DNA from: Vicinamibacterales bacterium | GTDB taxonomy: Bacteria; Acidobacteriota; Vicinamibacteria; Vicinamibacterales; 2-12-FULL-66-21 | Assembly: GCA_036496585.1 (NCBI GenBank) | Contig: DASXLB010000009.1 | Span: forward strand, 1 to 64,000 | Reading direction: 5' to 3' | Length of the DNA: 64,000 nt | Shown: piece by piece, positions 45,077-53,173 of the stretch | Numbering within the stretch: the first letter of the stretch is position 1 | How the letters are laid out: every line of letters begins with the position of its first letter | Notes under the pieces: generated by a model | Database searches by the model: none | What the model was told of the DNA's origin: nothing | The model's input: only the letters and a program-made list of their open reading frames with translations | Translations under genes and position numbers: made by a program

Positions 45077-46405
45077 TTAGGGCTCGAGTGTGGCGTGACC
45101 TGCCGCGCGACGGAGTCTCCGTGACACACGGGCTGGGCCCAACAAGCTGAGGACGTCGAAGAGGCCGGCGCTGACCGCCCGCCCGGTGACGCTGACCCTG
45201 GTCGCGTGAATGAGGGCCCCGGCCTTCAGTCCCCGCTCCTCGGCAAGCGCCCTGATTATCATCTCGATCGCCGCGGGATCGAACGCACCATCGCCCACCC
45301 GGCCGGCGAGTTCGATGAGCACGGGCCGGATGCCGGCGTCGAGATGTTTCGCGACCGCGGCCGGATCAAGCGGCGGGTCTTCGACGAGGAAAGGGCTGAG
45401 CTCGTCAACGAGCTGATCGAGCTTCTTGACACGCGGCTTGAGGAGCTCCAGGACGGCGTCAGTCCACCCAGCCTCGGTCGTTCGAAGCGTGTCGCGCCAG
45501 AGCCCGGCTTCGCGCAGGCGGGATTCGATCCGGTCGAGCAGGACGTTGGGCGCCAGCCGCGCGATGTACTGCTGGTTGAACCAGTCGAGCTTGTCGGGGC
45601 TGAACACGGCGTTGCCGCCGCTGATCCCTTCGAGGGTGAAGAGCGACACGAGCTCGTTGCGCGTCAGCAGCTCCCGATCGCCACCCGGATTCCACCCGAG
45701 GAGCGCCAGAAAGTTGACCATCGCCTCCGGCAGATAGCCGAGCCTGGGATACTCCATCACCGACGTGGCGCCGTGCCGCTTGCTCAGGCGCTTCTTGTCG
45801 GGGCCGAGAATGAGCGGCACGTGCGCGAACTGCGGGATTGCCGCCCCGAACGCCTGGTAGAGGAGCACCTGCTTCGGCGTGTTCGAGATGTGATCGTCGC
45901 CGCGGACCACGTGCGTGATCTGCATGTCGATGTCGTCGACGACCACCGACAGGTGGTAGGTCGGATGCCCGTCAGAGCGCAAGATGACGAAGTTCTCGAT
46001 GTGCTCATTCTCGAACTTCACCGTCCCGTGCACCAGGTCGTCGAACCGCGTCTGGCCCGGAGGGACCTTGAATCGAATCGCCCCGGCATCGGCATAGGCT
46101 TGCCCCGCAGCGACCAGGCGGTGCGCCTGATCCCGATACTTGTCCAACCGCTGCGACTGGAAATAGGGCGCGTGCGGTCCCCCCACATCGGGTCCCTCGT
46201 CCCAGTCGAGGCCCAGCCAGCGCAGGCCGTCGACGATGCCGGCGACCATGTCCCAGGAGGAGCGTTCCGTATCGGTGTCCTCGATACGCAGGACGAAGAT
46301 GCCGCCGTGGCGGCGGGCGAACAACCAGTTGAACAGCGCCGTTCGCGCTCCGCCGACGTGCAGGTATCCGGTCGGCGACGGGGCGAAGCGGACGCGCGGC
46401 GGCAT
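45077..46405 (-). CDS. gltX: Glutamyl-tRNA synthetase
   Basis: 442 aa. Class I signature motifs are HVGG at 16-19 (the HIGH motif) and KRLSKR at 205-210 (KMSKS). FAPSPTGYLHVGGARTALFNW at the start and the anticodon-binding region (about 300-430) are typical of bacterial GluRS. The zinc-binding cysteines seen in E. coli near residue 100 are absent (AYADAGAI here), as in some other bacterial GluRS. It charges tRNA-Glu with glutamate; whether it discriminates tRNA-Gln cannot be told. The phospholipase D-like gene ends 54 bp upstream in the same direction. Confidence 0.95.
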   Translation of the reverse strand: MPPRVRFAPSPTGYLHVGGARTALFNWLFARRHGGIFVLRIEDTDTERSSWDMVAGIVDGLRWLGLDWDEGPDVGGPHAPYFQSQRLDKYRDQAHRLVAAGQAYADAGAIRFKVPPGQTRFDDLVHGTVKFENEHIENFVILRSDGHPTYHLSVVVDDIDMQITHVVRGDDHISNTPKQVLLYQAFGAAIPQFAHVPLILGPDKKRLSKRHGATSVMEYPRLGYLPEAMVNFLALLGWNPGGDRELLTRNELVSLFTLEGISGGNAVFSPDKLDWFNQQYIARLAPNVLLDRIESRLREAGLWRDTLRTTEAGWTDAVLELLKPRVKKLDQLVDELSPFLVEDPPLDPAAVAKHLDAGIRPVLIELAGRVGDGAFDPAAIEMIIRALAEERGLKAGALIHATRVSVTGRAVSAGLFDVLSLLGPARVSRRLRRAAGHATLEP

Positions 46406-46459
46406 CCGACGATTGTAGGTGCGACGACTGGAAGAAGCGAAGGAGGAATTCCTGCGGTT

Positions 46460-47770
46460 CTAGAAGACTTCGCTGAAGTAGCTCCAGAAAAACTCGCGAC
46501 CCTTCTCGAGCGCCGGGCGGCGCCGCCACGACACGAGATCGAGTTTTCTGGCGCGCTGGAGATCGCGATCGAATGCCGACGTCAGCCTCGCCGCCAGGTC
46601 CGCATCGCTGACCGCCACGTTGAGCTCGTCGTTCAGCTCCAGCGACCGGTTGTCGAAGTTCGCCGACCCGAACATGCTCCAGGTGCCGTCGACCACCAAC
46701 GACTTGGTGTGCATCATCGTCGACTGGTACTCGTAGATCGCGATCCCTTCGGCCATCAGCCGGCGGTACTCCTCGCGGCTGGCGTACTTGACGATTCGCG
46801 CGTCAGTATCGTCGCCTTCGACCAGGATGCGCACCCGGACGCCGCGGGCGGCCGCCTGCGCGAGCGCCCACTTGCTCGAGGCGTCCATCAGGAAGTACGG
46901 ACTCGTGATGTCGAGCGTCCGCCGCGCCGCGGCGATCGCGAGCATGTAGACGCGCTTCATGTCGTTGCTGCCGCCGGTTGCGGCGCTGCGGATGACGAAC
47001 GCGCTGTCGTGCGACGCGACGTCGAGGGCGATCGACGCCGGCGTCACCCGCGGCTCCACCGGCGCGACCGTGCTGACGAACGAGGCGTTGAACGCACCCT
47101 CGAGCAAGCGCGCCAGCGGGCCGTCGATCCGCACCATCATGTCGCGCCAGTGATCGGAATCCTGCGCGTTGCCGAGCCACTGGTCGGCGACGCCCGCCCC
47201 GCCGGTGAACGCCACGGCGCCGTCGATCACGAGGAGCTTGCGATGCGTCCGGTAGTTGATCTCCTGCAGCTTGAACCAGCGCGGCGCGCCGAATGTCCCC
47301 AGCCGCACTCCAGCCGCCCGCAATCGCGTCGCGTCGTCGGACGACATTTGCTTTGAACCGACGGCGTCCACCACCAGGTTCACGTCGACCCGGCGGCGGG
47401 CCGCGGCTTCGAGCGCCGCGGTGAATCGATCGCCGGCGATGCCCTTCTCATAGATGTAGGTCTCGAAGTCGATTCTGCGGCGCGCGCGGACGATCGCGTC
47501 GAGCATCGCCGGAAAGAAGACGTCGCCGTTCTGCAGCACGTCGAAGCGGTTGCCGCTCGTGGGAGCCGCGCCGGCCAGCGCAGCGATATAGGCAGGAAAC
47601 CTGGCGTCACTCGCGCCGTAGGCACTCTCGAGCTTGATGTTCTCGCGATCCTTCGCCAGCAGCACGACGAGCAGAAGGATGCCGAACACGACGAGGAGCG
47701 AGAGCACCAGCTTGTGGTGATAGCGAAGGCCGGCAAGACGATCCAGGCGATGTCGGCGCGTCTGCAGCAC
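46460..47770 (-). CDS. Phospholipase D superfamily, cardiolipin synthase-like membrane protein
   Basis: About 436 aa. An N-terminal membrane anchor (LVLSLLVVFGILLLVVLLA) precedes two HKD motifs: HRKLLVIDGAVAFTGGAGV near residue 175 and HTKSLVVDGTWSMFGSANFDNRS near 355. This is the layout of bacterial cardiolipin synthases (ClsA/B type), which join two phosphatidylglycerols. The start is uncertain: GTG 47770 gives a short cytoplasmic lead before the anchor; a TTG at 47902 would add 44 residues of atypical composition. Upstream DNA is AT-rich with repeated GGACA motifs, so promoter and control sites may lie there. gltX follows 54 nt downstream. Confidence 0.82.
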   Translation of the reverse strand: MLQTRRHRLDRLAGLRYHHKLVLSLLVVFGILLLVVLLAKDRENIKLESAYGASDARFPAYIAALAGAAPTSGNRFDVLQNGDVFFPAMLDAIVRARRRIDFETYIYEKGIAGDRFTAALEAAARRRVDVNLVVDAVGSKQMSSDDATRLRAAGVRLGTFGAPRWFKLQEINYRTHRKLLVIDGAVAFTGGAGVADQWLGNAQDSDHWRDMMVRIDGPLARLLEGAFNASFVSTVAPVEPRVTPASIALDVASHDSAFVIRSAATGGSNDMKRVYMLAIAAARRTLDITSPYFLMDASSKWALAQAAARGVRVRILVEGDDTDARIVKYASREEYRRLMAEGIAIYEYQSTMMHTKSLVVDGTWSMFGSANFDNRSLELNDELNVAVSDADLAARLTSAFDRDLQRARKLDLVSWRRRPALEKGREFFWSYFSEVF

Positions 47771-48155
47771 CTGCCGCAATTCTGCAAACGGGACGCCGGA
47801 CCAACACGCGGGCGACCCGCAGAGGGCCCCAAACCCGCTCGAGCTTGTCACTCCGCTTGCAGTAGGACGCAGTGGACACACGTTGCGAAGTGGCGGATCC
47901 AATCGCGGACACAGAACATAAGCATTGTTTAATCAACAAGTTACATGGAACATACGCGATTGCACCAATGGGCGAACCAGATGTTTGGTATGCGCATATA
48001 TAGGACAATAACTGACTTACGAGTGGTCTGCGATAGGACAAATTGAGGCAATTGGGACAAATTTTGGTAGTCACGCTGTGACATTTTGAGACATGGCAGG
48101 GACGAGCCCGGGCGATCCGACAGGCAGGGCACGTTAAGGCAGCGCAGGCGGCGCC
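47771..48155. other. AT-rich intergenic regulatory stretch with GGACA direct repeats and a palindrome
   Basis: This 385-bp stretch has no credible gene. Its centre is much lower in GC than the neighbours. GGACAAATT occurs at 48036-48044 and 48055-48063 (19 bp apart), with a related GGACAATA at 48003-48010. A perfect palindrome GTCAC-GCT-GTGAC lies at 48070-48082. Together they suggest binding sites upstream of the small coiled-coil gene (+) or the divergent phospholipase D-like gene (-). Confidence 0.45.
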
Positions 48156-48335
48156 ATGAAACAACTGGAGAAAACGGTGCAAACCCACGAGGACAACCGC
48201 GCCCAGCTCGAGGCGCTCGCGGAAGAGAACCGACAACTGCGGCTTGCCGCCAACGCGTTTGGCCAGTTGGCGGAGCGGCTCAACGATGAACTGCGCCGTA
48301 TCCATGCGCAACGGCTGCGCACCGATCACCGCTAG
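48156..48335 (+). CDS. Small coiled-coil protein (59 aa)
   Basis: 59 aa, unannotated by length filters. It runs from MKQLEKTVQTHEDNR to HAQRLRTDHR and is almost entirely an amphipathic, Leu/Ala heptad helix (LEALAEENRQL, LRLAANAFGQLAERLNDELRRI). Leu, Ala and Arg spacing fits a coiled coil or leucine-zipper dimer. No signal or membrane segment is present. Its promoter is probably the AT-rich region just upstream. Similar short acidobacterial ORFs exist in my memory, but I cannot name a family. Confidence 0.55.
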   Translation: MKQLEKTVQTHEDNRAQLEALAEENRQLRLAANAFGQLAERLNDELRRIHAQRLRTDHR

Positions 48336-48424
48336 GGATCAGCTTCTCATGCGATTGCGCGGTATGGATGATCGGCCCGACGGCGGCCGCGGATAGCCGA
48401 GTCGCAATGGCGCGACCCGAGCGG

Positions 48425-48721
48425 TCACGACAGCTCGCCGAGCAGCGCGAGCCACGGACCGACGGCGGAAAACACGAGCAGCGTCGTGAGCGCGACGAGC
48501 GTACGCCGCCGGCCCGAGACGTAGAGCAGCGACGCGGCGGCGCACGCCAGCATCTTGGCGGTCAGGAGTGTGATCCCCGGTCCGAGCAGTTGGATCCACA
48601 TCTGTAAGACCGGATTGCCTTCGGCCGCCGGGCCGAACACGCGCACTGCCCCGAAGGTCATCAGTCCGTCGGCGACCTGAAGAATCACGAAAATCGTCAG
48701 CACGAAACGCGAGGTGCCCAC
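48425..48721 (-). CDS. Small membrane protein, DUF5658-like
   Basis: 98 aa from a GTG start. It has three hydrophobic segments (about 6-24, 44-66 and 74-92) and a middle loop EGNPVLQMWIQLLGPGITLLTAK that fits the DUF5658 pattern (T-x-x-x-x-x-x-G-x-x-E-x-N-P, then a lysine in the second helix). Function is unknown. It lies downstream of the glycan-export operon on the same strand, separated by 147 bp in which I see no other feature. Confidence 0.65.
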   Translation of the reverse strand: MGTSRFVLTIFVILQVADGLMTFGAVRVFGPAAEGNPVLQMWIQLLGPGITLLTAKMLACAAASLLYVSGRRRTLVALTTLLVFSAVGPWLALLGELS

Positions 48722-48868
48722 ACCCGGGTGGGATTCACGTCTGTTGCCAATCCAATTCAGTCAATTGCGCCGGAGAACGCGCGTCGGGTCTGCCTGACGG
48801 ATGTCTTTCGTCTGCGCTCTGCGACGTCGCGCCGCCAATGTCTGCGTCGCGGCGCGCCTTCCCCGTCG

Positions 48869-50383
48869 TCAGGGCGTTCGAGACCCGACGAGATCGACAA
48901 GTTGGACGCACCAGCGCGGCAGCTGCGTACGCAGCGGCTCGAGATCGGGCTCCCCCAACGCGCTCAGTACCGCCAGGGCGAACGGCACTGCAGCCGACAC
49001 CACGATCGCCGCGGTGATCCACACACTCGGAATCCGCGCCGCCTCGAGTGCCAGGCGGACCGTCAGCGCCACACCGGCGGTCACGACGGCGGCGATTCCC
49101 GCCGTTCGCTGCGCCGCGAAATACGTCCGCCACGACGTCTGGGTCGTCTTCAGCGCCAGGTGCCCGGTCGCGATGAACATGTAGAGGATCGCCATGCCGA
49201 CCCCTGCCGCCACCCCGCTGATGTCGAAGCGCGAGCCGACGATCGCGCCGGCGACCACCAGACAGGCGTAGAGGGCTTGTCGCCAGAGCTCGCTGTAGAC
49301 GCGGCCCGCGCTCTGCGAGACGATGCCGCCGAGGTGGTAGAGCGCGCGAAAGTAACCGGCGACGCACAGAATCTGAAGCGGCGCCACCGTGCCGCGCCAC
49401 TGCGGTCCGTAAATCCCGAGGATCAGATGCGGAGCCGCAATCGCCAGCGCCGCCAGAATGGGAGCCGCAATCGTCGCGGTGAGCCGCGTCGCCACCAGAT
49501 AGGCGCGCCGGAGTCGCGCGGGCTCGTGCTGGACGCGTGAGAATGCCGGAAAGAGCACGCCCGACATCACGTTGGCCGCGCTCAGGTAGGGCGTGTTCAT
49601 CAGCGCATACGCCCGGCCGTACAGACCGAGGCTGCCCGTGCCCATCCAGCGGCCGACGACGTAATTGTCGCCGTTGAGCGCCACATAGCTCACGACGCTG
49701 ACTCCGGCCGCGCCGAGTCCGAACGTCAGCAACTCCCCGAGCTCCCGCGGTGCGAGCAGCGGACTCGTGGGATGGCGGACCACCGCGAAGCGGGCGGTCG
49801 CCGCAATGGCCAGTTGCGCCGTGCTGCCCCACGCCAGACTCCAGACGCCGTAGCCAAGCAGCGCCAGCACGATCGCCACGCCGCCGTAGCCGACGACGAA
49901 ACTGGCGGTGTCGATGAAGAACTGCTTCCTGAAGTCGAGGTCGCGGCGGAGCAGCGACGACGACACGACGGACATCCCCTGAAAGGCGAAGCCGATCACC
50001 AGCAGCCGGAGGATGCCCGCCGCGTGCACATCGCCGAGCAGCCGCGCGATCCTCGTCGCGCCGGCCGCGATGGCCGCGGTCACGACAAGGCTCAGGAGCG
50101 TCGAGAACGTGAACGCGGATCGAAGGTGACGGTCGGTCACGCGGGCCCGCTGCACGAGGGCGTTGCCGATGCCAAGCTCGCCAAACGGCCGTGCCACACC
50201 GAGCACGATGGCGGCCAGCGCGATCACGCCGAAGTCGGCCGGCGTGAGCAGCCGCGCCAGGACGACGCCGATGGCGAGCTGCGACAGGACGTTCAGCGCC
50301 GAGCCGGCGAATCGCCACTGCACGGCGCCTGCCGTTCGCTCGGTCAGGCTGAGGGTCGGCGCCATCGAATCACCCGAGGTCAC
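48869..50383 (-). CDS. Polysaccharide flippase (Wzx/MOP-superfamily)
   Basis: 504 aa with about twelve to fourteen hydrophobic segments. The opening AGAVQWRFAGSALNVLSQLAIGVVLARLLTPADFGVIALAAIVLG is the classic Wzx/TuaB start, and SSLLRRDLDFRKQFFIDTASF is typical of the second part of the first bundle. It should flip an undecaprenyl-linked oligosaccharide across the inner membrane. The GTG start overlaps the stop codon of the GT2 gene (GTGA), the third gene of a leftward operon. Confidence 0.9.
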   Translation of the reverse strand: MTSGDSMAPTLSLTERTAGAVQWRFAGSALNVLSQLAIGVVLARLLTPADFGVIALAAIVLGVARPFGELGIGNALVQRARVTDRHLRSAFTFSTLLSLVVTAAIAAGATRIARLLGDVHAAGILRLLVIGFAFQGMSVVSSSLLRRDLDFRKQFFIDTASFVVGYGGVAIVLALLGYGVWSLAWGSTAQLAIAATARFAVVRHPTSPLLAPRELGELLTFGLGAAGVSVVSYVALNGDNYVVGRWMGTGSLGLYGRAYALMNTPYLSAANVMSGVLFPAFSRVQHEPARLRRAYLVATRLTATIAAPILAALAIAAPHLILGIYGPQWRGTVAPLQILCVAGYFRALYHLGGIVSQSAGRVYSELWRQALYACLVVAGAIVGSRFDISGVAAGVGMAILYMFIATGHLALKTTQTSWRTYFAAQRTAGIAAVVTAGVALTVRLALEAARIPSVWITAAIVVSAAVPFALAVLSALGEPDLEPLRTQLPRWCVQLVDLVGSRTP

Positions 50384-51246
50384 CGCGACGCCGCTTCCGG
50401 AATCGCCGGCCGGCCAGGGCGGCGTTGTCCCAGCTCGTACGAAAGCCAGCCGGCGCCGAGCAGCGCGGTCAGCAGCATCGATTGGGGAACGGAATAGCGG
50501 TGCGCGCGGATCGTCTCCTTGTAAATCGTCAGGCGTTCGTCACGCGTCAGCGGACGGCGCCGCGCAAACGCCCTGGAACGCTGCGCGCTTCGTCCGTACA
50601 AGTGCTTCTTTCCAAGCCACGTCCACGCGCTCGTCATCTCCAGATGCTGGATGTTCATCTGCGGCGAGTATCTGACCGCATCCGCCGAGAAGGCTTCCGC
50701 CAGGCGACAGACGAAGATGGTGTCGGCTCCACGCATCCACGCCTCGAAGGGTCCGACGGCGTCGAACGCCGGGCGGCGCACCGCCATGTTGTTGGTGTAC
50801 CCGTAATAGATCTCGCCGTTGCGGCTGGAAAAGACGTAGGCCGCTTTGGCGGTCTCGTAGTTGGCCAGCATCGAGAGCGTGAGCGACTCGGTTGCGTAGC
50901 GGGCCCGGCCGAGTACGACCTGTGTGCCGGGCACCGACAGTTCTTCGTGAATGGTCGACAGCCAGGTCCGGTCTGGTGCGCAGTCCGAATCGGTAAACGC
51001 GATGGTCGCGCCGCCGCTCGCGGCGACCCCCCGGTTTCGCGCGGCATAGGAGCCGGGCGTCGATTCCGAAAGCAGCCGCACGTCGGAATACTGCCGGACG
51101 ATGTCCGCGGACCGGTCGGTCGAGTTGCTGTCCACCAGCACGATTTCGTAGCGGTCTCTCGGATAGTCCTGCGACAGCAGCGCCTCGACGCAGCGCGTGA
51201 TGTAGGCCTGCTCGTTGTGGAACGGGACGACGACTGAGATGTCCAT
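50380..51246 (-). CDS. Glycosyltransferase family 2 (GT-A)
   Basis: 288 aa. The donor-binding core is evident: ISVVVPFHNEQAYITRCVEALLSQDYP at the start, IVLVDSNSTDRSADIV near 40 and the DxD-like TDSDCAPD near residue 88. It has one hydrophobic segment near the C-terminus (MLLTALLGAGWLSYEL). It transfers a sugar to a lipid-linked glycan at the cytoplasmic face. It lies between the ArnT-like gene (4 bp upstream) and the flippase gene (4-nt overlap). Confidence 0.92.
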   Translation of the reverse strand: MDISVVVPFHNEQAYITRCVEALLSQDYPRDRYEIVLVDSNSTDRSADIVRQYSDVRLLSESTPGSYAARNRGVAASGGATIAFTDSDCAPDRTWLSTIHEELSVPGTQVVLGRARYATESLTLSMLANYETAKAAYVFSSRNGEIYYGYTNNMAVRRPAFDAVGPFEAWMRGADTIFVCRLAEAFSADAVRYSPQMNIQHLEMTSAWTWLGKKHLYGRSAQRSRAFARRRPLTRDERLTIYKETIRAHRYSVPQSMLLTALLGAGWLSYELGQRRPGRPAIPEAASR

Positions 51247-51250
51247 GGCG

Positions 51251-52915
51251 TCAGCGAGTGATCGGCGTCACGTCGAAGAACACGCGCGTCGTGAACGCGG
51301 GGAACGCGAGATCCATGGAGTCGACACGGTCGACCGGCGCCACGACCTTGAACACGTCAATGCGGTCGACCCCAGTCGCCCGGATCGGGAACGATCGCAC
51401 GAAGGCGAACGCCGGACGCTGAAGAGCCGCGCGCAGCACCTGCTGCGCCGGATGCATCAGCGCCGCCCGTCCCATCTCGACGGCGATCCAGCGGCACCCG
51501 CACCGGTGCTCGATCAAATCGACCACGGCGTCGGCCGTCGCCGCGTGGGTAATCTCGACGCCACGAAACGTCGTCGTCGGACCGTACTCGTAGAGCAGCT
51601 TGTCTCCGCGAACGAGACGGCGCTCCAAACCAGGATCCAGCGCGCGCGCGTAAAAGCCAAAAACGCCCTCGTATCGTCCGTCGTACAGGACCGCACCCGA
51701 CGGCGCCGCGTCGCGGGTGAACGCGGCGACGTCGCGAAACCCCGACACGTCGGGAACGACGACGCGCGTGGCGGACCAAGCCATCAGCGCCAGCGATCCG
51801 GCAAGCCACATGAGCTGCCGTCCGGAGCGTGGCGCAGCCCTGCCGTCGAAGACCGCGGCGACGCCGAGCGCCGCCGCGAGCACGAACGCCGGCGCCACGA
51901 GAAGGATGTAGCGGGCGTCCTTGGCGGGCAGTACCGACACGCAGAGGATCACCGTGACGATCCAGCTTGCGACGAACGCCACCTCCGGCTTGAGACGTGT
52001 CACGCGCCACGCGATCGCGAGACTGACGGCTCCGGCGATCAGGAAGACAACGCCCACGACTCCCGGTAGCAGCGTCCAGTACAGCGTCAAGGTCCGGAGT
52101 CGCAGCAGAGATTGAAGAGACGGAGCGTGGCGCGCGAATTGAACCGGCGCGAGGTACGCCGCCAGCGCGAGCGGGACGATCGCCCCGACGATCACGAACC
52201 CCATCCACTTCAGCCGACCGCGGCGCCGCGACGCATCTGGTTGCACCACGAGGGCCCACAGGATACAGATCGGGACGACGAGACCGCCCTGGTAGTAGGT
52301 CAGGATCACTCCCACGACGAACCCCACCGTCGCGAGGAGCTGCCGGCGGTCGCCCGACTCCAGCCACCGCCGCATGTGGTACAAGCACCCCATCCCGAGC
52401 GCCGCTGCCGGGACGTTCAACATCACGGTGCTCGTCCAGAGCACCATCGCGGGCAGGAGGACGACGAATGCGCCGGCCCAGCCCGCCCTGGGACCGATCC
52501 ATCGGCGAGCCCACGCCGTCACGTAGAGGCCGGTTATGGCGCTGCACGCCGCGAGGAGCAGCTTCACGACGTGGGGAGACGTGCCGAAGATCTGGAACAT
52601 CGCCCCTTCGACGACATAGAAGAGCGGTGGATATGTCGCCGGTGAGATGACCGGATAGCGCGCGAAGTAGCGCAACCCGAACGTCAGGGGATGCACCGGC
52701 ATGGCGCGCAGGAGGTCCCACCAGAAGACGCCGTTCATCGCGTGCCGGGGAGCGTCTCCCTGGAACCACAGACCATCGCCCTGCGCATGGAGCACGACGA
52801 CCATGGCGACGGCAGCCATCACCACTGACGCCTGTGGAGTGCGACCGCTGACCGCCCATTCGGTCGCCGTCGATCCTGCGGAATCCGGCGAGCTGCCGTT
52901 CGCCTGACGTGTCAT
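51251..52915 (-). CDS. Polytopic glycosyltransferase (GT39/ArnT-like)
   Basis: 554 aa. After a polar N-terminus a first hydrophobic segment (VVMAAVAMVVVLHAQ) leads to the acidic loop GLWFQGDAPRHAMNGVFWWDLL, placed like the catalytic loop of GT-C enzymes. About ten more membrane segments follow, and the last 140 residues are soluble and extracytoplasmic (for example ALDPGLERRLVRGDKLLYEYG). It probably transfers a sugar from a polyprenyl donor in the periplasm. It is first in the leftward operon; its promoter lies in the divergent AT-rich region at 52916-53173. Confidence 0.82.
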   Translation of the reverse strand: MTRQANGSSPDSAGSTATEWAVSGRTPQASVVMAAVAMVVVLHAQGDGLWFQGDAPRHAMNGVFWWDLLRAMPVHPLTFGLRYFARYPVISPATYPPLFYVVEGAMFQIFGTSPHVVKLLLAACSAITGLYVTAWARRWIGPRAGWAGAFVVLLPAMVLWTSTVMLNVPAAALGMGCLYHMRRWLESGDRRQLLATVGFVVGVILTYYQGGLVVPICILWALVVQPDASRRRGRLKWMGFVIVGAIVPLALAAYLAPVQFARHAPSLQSLLRLRTLTLYWTLLPGVVGVVFLIAGAVSLAIAWRVTRLKPEVAFVASWIVTVILCVSVLPAKDARYILLVAPAFVLAAALGVAAVFDGRAAPRSGRQLMWLAGSLALMAWSATRVVVPDVSGFRDVAAFTRDAAPSGAVLYDGRYEGVFGFYARALDPGLERRLVRGDKLLYEYGPTTTFRGVEITHAATADAVVDLIEHRCGCRWIAVEMGRAALMHPAQQVLRAALQRPAFAFVRSFPIRATGVDRIDVFKVVAPVDRVDSMDLAFPAFTTRVFFDVTPITR

Positions 52916-52957
52916 CGGTTTCAGCAGCTTAGAGGCTCCGTGAAACTTCTACACAGA

Positions 52958-52992
52958 GGACATTTGTCTCGATAATCATGGACTTTTGTCTG
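52958..52992. promoter_or_regulatory. Tandem GGAC-N4-GTC sites in the divergent glycan promoter
   Basis: GGACATTTGTCTC (52958-52970) and GGACTTTTGTCTG (52980-52992) are near-identical imperfect palindromes (GAC...GTC) offset by 22 bp, close to two helical turns. They sit in a 258-bp AT-richer gap between the divergent three-gene operons and are probably a regulator's paired binding sites. GATAAT at 52971-52976 between them could be a -10 element. Confidence 0.5.
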
Positions 52993-53173
52993 CCATCTCA
53001 TGGTCTTCTCTGGCCGCGTTTCAGGCCCTCGTTTCAAGCTCATGCGATTTCTTTAGGCGGATCCTCTTATCTGGCAACGGGGCATCCGGCACGATCCTTG
53101 GTCTCTGTCGGCCGCCAACGAGTCAGACATCTGAAACTACGCGCGCCGGGCCAGACGCGCGTCTTGCGAGTCG

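Noticed and set aside
45206..47356. 716-codon open frame opposite gltX and the phospholipase D-like gene
   Set aside because: It spans two confirmed genes and their intergenic gap in antisense; no start signal or domain.
48070..48082. CRP/FNR box
   Set aside because: The palindrome GTCAC-GCT-GTGAC has only a 3-nt centre, not the spacing of a CRP site; reported only as a palindrome.
52916..53173. Short frames between the divergent glycan operons
   Set aside because: No start signal or conserved pattern; the stretch is better explained as promoter and operator DNA.
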